This document shows positions 58,668 through 64,000 of a DNA stretch of 64,000 nucleotides, in pieces (the stretch's first letter is position 1; every line of letters begins with the position of its first letter). The position numbers were made by a program, and so were the translations under genes. Source of the DNA: Streptomyces inusitatus (GTDB lineage Bacteria; Actinomycetota; Actinomycetes; Streptomycetales; Streptomycetaceae); contig NZ_BMWG01000003.1 of the NCBI RefSeq assembly GCF_014651115.1, positions 145,685 through 209,684 on the forward strand, written 5' to 3'. A model generated the notes under the pieces. It saw only the letters and a list, made by a program, of their open reading frames with translations. It was not told the DNA's origin and did no database searches.

Positions 58668-58715
58668 CCCGGACCCGGACCCGGACCCGGTGGCGGGTCC
58701 GGGTCCGGGTCCGGG
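58668..58715. terminator. 22-bp perfect hairpin between convergent genes
   Basis: Left arm 58668-58689 and right arm 58694-58715 are perfect complements built of CCCGGA/TCCGGG hexamer repeats, with a 4-nt loop. It sits between the pmt and PPOX stop codons and could end transcripts on both strands. Confidence 0.88.
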
Positions 58716-58728
58716 CGGAGGGGCGGGT

Positions 58729-59157
58729 TCAGTCGGTGAGCCCGGAGACCGCGATCGCCTTGGCGACCCTGATCCGTACGGTGATCGAACCCGGGCCGCT
58801 GTTGCGCGCGCCGACCGCGGCGGCCACGTCCTCGCCCAGATACCGGGCCGCGATCCGGGTCGCCCAGTGCAGGGCCTGTTCCTGATCCTCACTCACCTCC
58901 GCCCGTCCCTGGAGGGTCACGAAGGCGAACGGCGGGGTCTCGTCGTCCACACAGATGGCGACCCTGCCGTCCCTGATCAGATTGTGGCCCTTGACCGACT
59001 CCTTGTCGGTGTTGAAGACCAGTTCGTCGCCGTCGAGGAGGAACCACACCGGAGCGATGTGCGGGCTGCCGTCGGCCCGTACGGTCGAGAGCTTCGCGGT
59101 GCGGGTGCCCTCCGAGACGAACGTGTGCCACTCGCCCTTCGTCATTGTTTTCGCCAT
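58729..59157 (-). CDS. PPOX-class (flavin or F420-dependent) split-barrel protein
   Basis: A 142-residue split beta-barrel protein of the pyridoxamine-5'-phosphate-oxidase superfamily. TRTAKLSTVRADGSPHIAPVWF (about 18-39) is the family nucleotide-binding strand, and VKGHNLIRDGRVAICVDDE follows. Members use FMN or cofactor F420; short actinobacterial types often bind F420. The ATG is at 59157. It has no operon partner on this strand. Confidence 0.84.
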   Translation of the reverse strand: MAKTMTKGEWHTFVSEGTRTAKLSTVRADGSPHIAPVWFLLDGDELVFNTDKESVKGHNLIRDGRVAICVDDETPPFAFVTLQGRAEVSEDQEQALHWATRIAARYLGEDVAAAVGARNSGPGSITVRIRVAKAIAVSGLTD

Positions 59158-59346
59158 TTGGCCATATTCCGACAGTTGCGGGATGACGGGCGGTCAGGCA
59201 CGCCGGGCGCGGGCCGCCGCATACGTTCCGGTCCAGTAACAAGGCTGCCCCGGGAGCGTCCGCGTCCCGTAGGGTGCACGGGCCGGTTCCTTCTTGAACG
59301 CGTTCAAGAAGGAAGGTGTCGAGGTGTCGAAGAGGGGCTGCAAGCC

Positions 59347-60981
59347 ATGCGGAGTGGAGCGAAGGTCGCCGTCGTCGGCGGCGTCTTCCTGGTCATAGCC
59401 GGCGGTGTGGGGTACGGGGGCTACGCCATGCTGAGCGACGGGAGCGGCGGCCGCGAGGCCCCCCGCGCGGAGAAGATCAGAACGGGCCCGCCGAGCGCCC
59501 AGGAGATCGAGAGGACCAGCACCGCCTTTCTCGCCGCCTGGGCCGAGGGCCGCACCCCCGAGGCGTCCCAGCTGACCAACAAGCCGGTGGACGCCGAGCC
59601 CCGGCTCACCGGCTACCGCGAGGACGCCAAGGTCTCCAGGGCGGTGATCACCCCGGGCACGCCGGTCGGCGCGAAGGTGCCGTTCAGGGTCGAGGCGACG
59701 GTGACGCACGAACACGGCAGCAAGCCCTGGTCGTACTCCTCCGAGCTGACCGTGGTGCGCGGCAGAACCACCGGCCGGCCGCTGGTCGACTGGAAGCCCT
59801 CCGTGCTGCACCCCCGGCTGACGGAGACCACCACACTGGAGCTGGACGAGTCGGCGGCCCCCGGCTTCAAGGCCCTCGACCGTGAGAACCGGCCGCTGAC
59901 GAAGGAGAAGTACCCCTCGCTCTCGACCGTCCTGGACCCCCTGCGCCAGAGGTACGGCCGCGAGGAGGCGGGCGGCACCCCCGCCACCCGGCTGGTGCTC
60001 TCCTCCACCCTGGAGGGGGTGGCGAACCAGACCCTGCTGCCGCTGCACAAGGGCAGGCCGGGCACCCTGCGGACCACCCTCGACGCGGACGTCCAGGCGG
60101 CGGCCGAGCGGGCGGTGAAGCGGTACGGGCAGGCGTCCGCGGTGGCGATCCAGCCCAGCACCGGGGAGATCCGGGCCGTCGCCGGCAGCCCGGCGGGCGG
60201 CTTCAACGCGGCCATGATGGGGACACAGGCCCCCGGCTCCACCATGAAGATCGTGACGGCCGCGATGATGCTCGACAAGGGCATCGTCAAGGGGCCGGAC
60301 GCGAAGGTGGAGTGCCCGGCGACGGTCGGCTGGGCGGGCGCGAACTTCCAGAACCTCGACAAGTTCGACATCCCGAACGCCACCTTCCGGGATGCCTTCC
60401 TCCGCTCCTGCAACACCACCTTCATCAAGGCGGTCACCCCGCTCGGCAGCGGGGCGCGGGACACCGCGCTGGGCGAGACCGCGCGGAAGTACTTCGGCAT
60501 CGGCCTCGACTGGCAGACCGGGATCCCCAGCTTCGACGGCAGCGTGCCCGCGTCCTCGGGGACCGAGACGGCCGCCTCGTACATCGGCCAGGGCCGGATC
60601 ACGATGAACGCGCTCACCATGGCGTCCATCAGCGCGACCGCGAAGAACGGGGCCTTCAAGCAGCCGATCCTGGTCCCCGCCTCCCTCGACGACCGGCGGC
60701 TGGCCGAGGCCGAGCCACTGCCGGGAGCCGTCGCCGGGGCGCTGCGGGACATGATGGGCGCGACCACCCGGGGCGCGGGCACCGGGCGGGCCGCGATGGC
60801 CTCGGTGACCGGCGTCAAGGGCGCGAAGACCGGCTCCGCCGAGGTGGACGGCCAAGGCAAGTCCAACAGCTGGTTCACCGGCTACGCCGACGACCTCGCC
60901 GCCGCGGCGGTCGTCCAGGCCGGCGGGCACGGCGGCGACGCGGCGGGCCCGGTGGTGGCTCAGGTGCTCAACGCCCGCTGA
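59347..60981 (+). CDS. Penicillin-binding protein, transpeptidase with NTF2-like N domain
   Basis: A 544-residue class-B-like transpeptidase. It has one N-terminal membrane anchor (about 7-28), an NTF2-like MecA-N domain (about 45-155), and a transpeptidase domain (about 240-544). Active-site motifs are intact: Ser298-Thr-Met-Lys301 (SxxK in QAPGSTMK), Ser-Cys-Asn (354-356) and Lys-Thr-Gly (494-496). The layout is that of the PBP2a-like Streptomyces proteins often present in several copies. It probably cross-links sporulation or stress peptidoglycan. GAGGGG lies about 11 bp before the ATG. Confidence 0.92.
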   Translation: MRSGAKVAVVGGVFLVIAGGVGYGGYAMLSDGSGGREAPRAEKIRTGPPSAQEIERTSTAFLAAWAEGRTPEASQLTNKPVDAEPRLTGYREDAKVSRAVITPGTPVGAKVPFRVEATVTHEHGSKPWSYSSELTVVRGRTTGRPLVDWKPSVLHPRLTETTTLELDESAAPGFKALDRENRPLTKEKYPSLSTVLDPLRQRYGREEAGGTPATRLVLSSTLEGVANQTLLPLHKGRPGTLRTTLDADVQAAAERAVKRYGQASAVAIQPSTGEIRAVAGSPAGGFNAAMMGTQAPGSTMKIVTAAMMLDKGIVKGPDAKVECPATVGWAGANFQNLDKFDIPNATFRDAFLRSCNTTFIKAVTPLGSGARDTALGETARKYFGIGLDWQTGIPSFDGSVPASSGTETAASYIGQGRITMNALTMASISATAKNGAFKQPILVPASLDDRRLAEAEPLPGAVAGALRDMMGATTRGAGTGRAAMASVTGVKGAKTGSAEVDGQGKSNSWFTGYADDLAAAAVVQAGGHGGDAAGPVVAQVLNAR

Positions 60982-61010
60982 GCCCGGCCGGGCCCTTGGG
61001 GGGCCGCCCG

Positions 61011-61063
61011 GCCCCGGTCGGCCCCGGTCGGCCCCGGTCGGCCCCGGTCGGCCCCGGTCGGCC
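61011..61063 (+). repeat. Ten-bp tandem repeat after the PBP gene
   Basis: GCCCCGGTCG is repeated five times exactly (61011-61060), plus a partial copy, 30 bp after the PBP stop and 46 bp before the ybaK-type start. It is non-coding and strongly GC-rich, so copy number should vary between strains. Confidence 0.9.
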
Positions 61064-61108
61064 GAAAGATTCTCGCGCGGCGGGCGGTGCGGGCGCTAGC
61101 GTGTCGCC

Positions 61109-61597
61109 ATGAGCGATCAAGCCACCGATGCCCATCCCCGATTCGCCGAGGCCCTGCGGGAGTTGGGCCTCGACGTGCCCGTACGCCGCTTCCCCGACGC
61201 GACCCGCACCGCCGCCGAGGCCGCCGCCGCGATCGGCTGCGACGTCAGCGAGATCGTGAAGTCGCTGATCTTCGCGGTGGACGGGGATCCCGTGCTGGTG
61301 CTGCTGGACGGCTCCTCCCGGGTGGATCTGGAGCGGGTGCGCGAGGAGCTGGGCGCGGACGCCGTCAAGCGCGCGAACGCGGACCTCGTACGGAAGACCA
61401 CCGGCTACGCGATCGGCGGCGTACCGCCCTTCGGGCATCTCACCCGGACCCGGGTGCTCGCCGATCGCGCCCTGCTGGACCACCCGGTGGTGTGGGCTGC
61501 GGCAGGAACCCCGCACACGGTGTTCCCGCTCGACCCGAAGACGCTGATCGAGCACGCGGGCGGCAGGCTGGTGGACGTGCGCGAACGCGCGGCCTGA
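61109..61597 (+). CDS. YbaK/ProX-type aminoacyl-tRNA deacylase
   Basis: A 162-residue stand-alone editing domain. It resembles ProRS-associated deacylases that hydrolyse mischarged tRNA (for example Cys-tRNA-Pro). It has the family segments IGCDVSEIVKSLIF with the catalytic Lys, VKRANADLVRKTTGYAIGGVPPFGH, and WAAAGTPHTVFPLDP. Length is normal. The gene stands alone downstream of the PBP gene and the tandem repeat. Confidence 0.9.
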   Translation: MSDQATDAHPRFAEALRELGLDVPVRRFPDATRTAAEAAAAIGCDVSEIVKSLIFAVDGDPVLVLLDGSSRVDLERVREELGADAVKRANADLVRKTTGYAIGGVPPFGHLTRTRVLADRALLDHPVVWAAAGTPHTVFPLDPKTLIEHAGGRLVDVRERAA

Positions 61598-61626
61598 GAA
61601 ATCCCGGGCAACTTCCCTTCCCCGTA

Positions 61627-61653
61627 CAACCATTCACTCCCGTCCCGTGTCTA
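61627..61653 (+). promoter_or_regulatory. ECF-like promoter of secreted-family copy 1
   Basis: CAACC (61627-61631) and GTCTA (61649-61653) are 17 bp apart. The same pair with the same spacing occurs before copy 3 of this gene family. The form, a CAACC-type -35 and GTCT-type -10, is typical of ECF sigma factor promoters. The transcript would have a leader of about 45 nt holding GAGTC-AGCA-GACTC. Confidence 0.6.
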
Positions 61654-61703
61654 CGTGTGCGAGTCAGCAGACTCATGAGCCACATCTGAGTACGGGGAAT
61701 TAC

Positions 61704-62540
61704 ATGCGTTTTCGGATATCCGCCGCCGTCGTGACCGGTGCCGTCGTTCTCACCGGCCTCTCCGCCCCCGCAGCCCAGGCCGATGAGAAGCCGGCCGGCT
61801 TCTCGAAGGCCTTCGCCGCCAAGCCCCAGGGCGACATCTCCATCGGCGACATCAAGATCTCGGACGTCTCCCTCAACGGCGGCAAGCCGGTCATCGTCGG
61901 CACCACCAAGGAGAAGAAGGTCACGCTGACCTTCAAGGCCATCGACAACTCGGGCGTCAACGTGGCCTTCGCCTATCTGTGGCGGGGCAACGACCCCCAG
62001 GACCCCCAGGGCTTCTTCTTCGCCGACTCGGGCGAGAAAGACGTCAAGTGCAGCGGCAGCGGCAAGAAGACCAAGGCCACCTGCAAGATGACCTTCACCA
62101 TCGACCCGAGCTTCGACCTGTCCAACACCGACGCGGGCGGCGGCTGGCGGGTCATGGCCGCCGCGCAGGCCAACGACGGCAACGTCCGTGCGATGTACAA
62201 GGCCAAGTCCTTCAACCTGAACCGCGGCTCCCAGATCTCGATCAACGCCGCGCCCGAGCCGGTGAAGAAGGGCAAGGACCTCACCATCACCGGGTCGCTG
62301 ACCCGCGCCGACTGGGAGTCCGGCAAGTACATCGGCTACACCAAGCAGCCGGTGCAGCTCCAGTTCCGCAAGAAGGGCGCCAAGACCTTCACCACCGTCA
62401 AGACGGTCAAGACGGGCGACAGCCGCGCCCTGAGCACCACCGTCAAGGCCACGGTCGACGGCACCTACCGCTACTCCTTCGCGGGCAGCTCCACCACCGC
62501 CCCCGTCACCAACGGCGGCGACTTCGTCGACGTCAACTGA
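61704..62540 (+). CDS. Secreted Ig-like protein, tandem copy 1
   Basis: A 278-residue secreted protein. A signal peptide (about 1-26, cleavage after AQA) leads into DEKPAGFSKAF. The first domain (about 30-180) has LNGGKPVIVG and a Cys pair near residues 113 and 122. The second Ig-like domain (about 185-278) opens VKKGKDLTITGSLTRADW and ends GGDFVDV. The family is not one I can name beyond an Ig-like C-terminal half. GGGGAAT precedes ATG 61704. The same family repeats twice more just downstream. Confidence 0.85.
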   Translation: MRFRISAAVVTGAVVLTGLSAPAAQADEKPAGFSKAFAAKPQGDISIGDIKISDVSLNGGKPVIVGTTKEKKVTLTFKAIDNSGVNVAFAYLWRGNDPQDPQGFFFADSGEKDVKCSGSGKKTKATCKMTFTIDPSFDLSNTDAGGGWRVMAAAQANDGNVRAMYKAKSFNLNRGSQISINAAPEPVKKGKDLTITGSLTRADWESGKYIGYTKQPVQLQFRKKGAKTFTTVKTVKTGDSRALSTTVKATVDGTYRYSFAGSSTTAPVTNGGDFVDVN

Positions 62541-62580
62541 CGCGACAGCTCTGAAGGCCTCCACCCGAAGGCCCTCTCCC

Positions 62581-62617
62581 CCGGATGCCCGCGCCCTTCC
62601 CGGCCGCGGGCATCCGG
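62581..62617 (+). terminator. Hairpin after secreted-family copy 1
   Basis: Perfect 13-bp arms CCGGATGCCCGCG (62581-62593) and CGCGGGCATCCGG (62605-62617) with an 11-nt loop. It lies 41 bp after the copy 1 stop and 58 bp before copy 2, suggesting partial termination between them. Confidence 0.75.
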
Positions 62618-62674
62618 CGCATCCTCACAACCCCCTCCACGGCCCTCCGGGCCGCCATCGCACCAGGGAAACAA

Positions 62675-63496
62675 ATGCGCTTTCGTGTCTCCGCCGCCGT
62701 CGTGACCGGGGCGATCGCCCTCACCGGCCTCTCCGCCCCCGCCGTCCAGGCCGATGAGAAGCCGGCCGGCTTCTCGAAGGCCTTCGCCGCCAAGCCCCAG
62801 GACGACATCTCCACCGGCGACACCAAGATCACGGACATCGTCCTCAACGGCGGCAAGCCGCTCGCCCTCGGCACCGCCAAGAAGAAGTTCACCCTCACCT
62901 TCAAGGCCGCCGACAGCTCCGGCATCGAGTCCGGCTCCGGTCTCCTCTGGCGCGGCAAGGACTTCACCTCCGCCAAGGAAGGCATCCGCCCCGACCAGGA
63001 CGAGGTCAAGTGCAAGGGCGGCACCAAGGCCACCTGCACCGTCACCTTCACCCTCGACCCCCGCGCCGACGACGCCACCAACTCCTTCGCCGGCGGCGGC
63101 TGGCACCTCGCCGTCTCCGCCCTCGGCAAGGACCGCAGCGTCCGCGCCATCTTCAAGGCCAAGACCACCAACCTCCACCGCGCCTCCCAGATCTCGGTCA
63201 ACGCCTCCCCCGAAGACGTGAAGAAGGGCAAGACCCTCACCGTCACCGGCTCCCTCGCCCGCGCCGACTGGGAGGCCAAGAAGTACACCGGCTACGGCAA
63301 GCAGCCCGTGAAGCTCCAGTTCCGCAAGAAGGGCGCCAAGACCTTCACCACCCTCAAGACCGTCAAGACCGACGCCAAGGGCAAGCTCAAGACCACCGTC
63401 AAGGCCACCGTCGACGGCACCTACCGCTACGCCTTCGACGGCACCTCCACCACCGCCCCCATCACCAACGGCGGCGACTTCATCGACGTCCGCTGA
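62675..63496 (+). CDS. Secreted Ig-like protein, tandem copy 2
   Basis: A 273-residue paralogue of copy 1, with the same signal peptide style, the KPAGFSKAFAAKPQ start of the mature region and the C-terminal half VKKGKTLTVTGSLARADW ending GGDFIDV. The C-terminal module is almost identical to copy 1, whereas the N-terminal domain diverges (for example SGIESGSGLLWRG against SGVNVAFAYLWRG). ATG 62675 has a weak AGGGAAA upstream. The ECF-like promoter signature of copies 1 and 3 is degraded here. Confidence 0.85.
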   Translation: MRFRVSAAVVTGAIALTGLSAPAVQADEKPAGFSKAFAAKPQDDISTGDTKITDIVLNGGKPLALGTAKKKFTLTFKAADSSGIESGSGLLWRGKDFTSAKEGIRPDQDEVKCKGGTKATCTVTFTLDPRADDATNSFAGGGWHLAVSALGKDRSVRAIFKAKTTNLHRASQISVNASPEDVKKGKTLTVTGSLARADWEAKKYTGYGKQPVKLQFRKKGAKTFTTLKTVKTDAKGKLKTTVKATVDGTYRYAFDGTSTTAPITNGGDFIDVR

Positions 63497-63539
63497 CACC
63501 CCGGCCGTGTCTGCTCCGACACGGTCCGACCAGCGGATA

Positions 63540-63566
63540 CAACCTTTCACCCGGCTTGTCCGTCTG
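63540..63566 (+). promoter_or_regulatory. ECF-like promoter of secreted-family copy 3
   Basis: CAACC (63540-63544) and GTCTG (63562-63566) are separated by 17 bp, matching the pair before copy 1. Just downstream, GGTCGGTGA (63568-63576) and TCACCGACC (63587-63595) form a 9-10-9 inverted repeat in the leader. Confidence 0.6.
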
Positions 63567-63609
63567 TGGTCGGTGAGTCACAAGATTCACCGACCGAACG
63601 GAAAAGCAC

Positions 63610-64000
63610 ATGCGCATCCGGACATCCGCCGCCGCCATCACCACCGGGGCGATCGCCCTCACCTGTCTCACCGCCCCCGCGGCCCAGGCCGCCGAGAAGC
63701 CGGCAGGGCCGTCGGCATTCGCGGTGAAGATGCAGGGCGACGACATCACCATCGGAAACACCAAGGTGTGGAACGCGGTCCTCAACGGCGGCAAGCCGAT
63801 CATCGTCGGTGTCAGCAAGAAGAAGAAGGTCACGCTGACCTTCAACGCCAGCGACAATTCCGGCGTCCTCGGGTCGGCCGGGCTGTGGCGCGGGAAGAAC
63901 CTCGACGAGATGGAGGCGGCCATCGAAGCAGATCAGCCCGAGGTCGGGTGCACGGGCAAGAGCGCCACGAAGACCTGCAAGATGACCTTCACCTTCGACC
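63610..64000 (+). CDS. Secreted Ig-like protein, tandem copy 3 (partial)
   Basis: The first 130 residues of a third family member, truncated by the window edge. It shows the signal peptide (MRIRTSAAAITTGAIAL then AAQA), LNGGKPIIVGVSKKKKVTLTF as in copy 1, and the CTGKSATKTCKMTFTFD pair of cysteines. ATG 63610 has GGAAAAG upstream. The gene continues past 64000. Confidence 0.88.
   Translation, partial: MRIRTSAAAITTGAIALTCLTAPAAQAAEKPAGPSAFAVKMQGDDITIGNTKVWNAVLNGGKPIIVGVSKKKKVTLTFNASDNSGVLGSAGLWRGKNLDEMEAAIEADQPEVGCTGKSATKTCKMTFTFD

Overview
The window is a high-GC actinobacterial chromosome segment, almost certainly Streptomyces. The support is extreme GC at third codon positions, many GTG starts, a TTA (bldA-type) codon in one secreted hydrolase gene, and a gene order close to the mfd-glmU-prs-rplY-pth-ppc-gal-ispE-rsmA-rpf-tatD-rsmI-pmt stretch I know from Streptomyces. 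Most of it is conserved core chromosome. Accessory pockets sit near 7.9-12.9 kb, 30-44 kb and 47-51 kb. I saw no insertion sequence, prophage, CRISPR array or rRNA. One tRNA (Gln, TTG anticodon) is present.

Region by region. 1-7.8 kb: the 5' end of mfd, a MacB/FtsX-type ABC exporter (permease plus ATPase), a DHA2-type drug efflux protein with an odd repeat-rich loop, and a FilP/DivIVA-like coiled-coil protein. 7.9-12.7 kb: a bidirectional cluster of polymorphic-toxin-like genes. It holds a YrhB-like/deaminase/SUKH-4 fusion, a WHH-nuclease/SUKH fusion, and a divergent YwqJ-type deaminase plus SUKH-3 pair. 12.7-19.3 kb: an orphan histidine kinase, tRNA-Gln, then glmU, prs, rplY, pth and a small membrane protein, each unit separated by strong hairpins. 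19.3-25.4 kb: ppc, a fatty acid desaturase with its TetR regulator, and the divergent tam/tamR pair (trans-aconitate methyltransferase and its MarR regulator) with visible operators.

25.4-34.8 kb: two orphan LuxR-type regulators, one with a degenerate receiver, flank the overlapping galT-galE-galK operon; two tandem PQQ-like beta-propeller membrane proteins follow. 34.8-44.2 kb looks most accessory: an O-methyltransferase, a double-HTH MerR regulator divergent from an erythromycin-esterase-type gene, a mycothiol-dependent-isomerase-like protein, a nitrobindin, a PIMT-like methyltransferase directly preceded by a 37-residue basic peptide with two Asp-Gly steps (a candidate imiditide-type RiPP pair), a full-length AlaRS that is probably a second copy, and a decayed gene remnant just behind it. 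44.2-51 kb: an ABC-F ATPase, a MerR gene with a textbook 19-bp-spacer promoter, a lipoprotein, an Ig-like protein, a secreted ricin-fold protein, and a TTA-containing secreted TAP-type hydrolase preceded by four 11-bp direct repeats.

50.9-61.6 kb is conserved housekeeping and cell envelope: ispE, rsmA, an Rpf cell-wall hydrolase, tatD, a zinc-ribbon protein, rsmI, protein O-mannosyltransferase, a PPOX-fold protein, a penicillin-binding transpeptidase and a YbaK-type deacylase. 61.7-64 kb holds three tandem copies of a secreted Ig-like protein family; copies 1 and 3 share an ECF-like promoter signature. The strongest candidates for an undescribed system are the peptide/PIMT pair at 39.6-40.8 kb and the fused toxin-immunity island at 8.0-12.7 kb.
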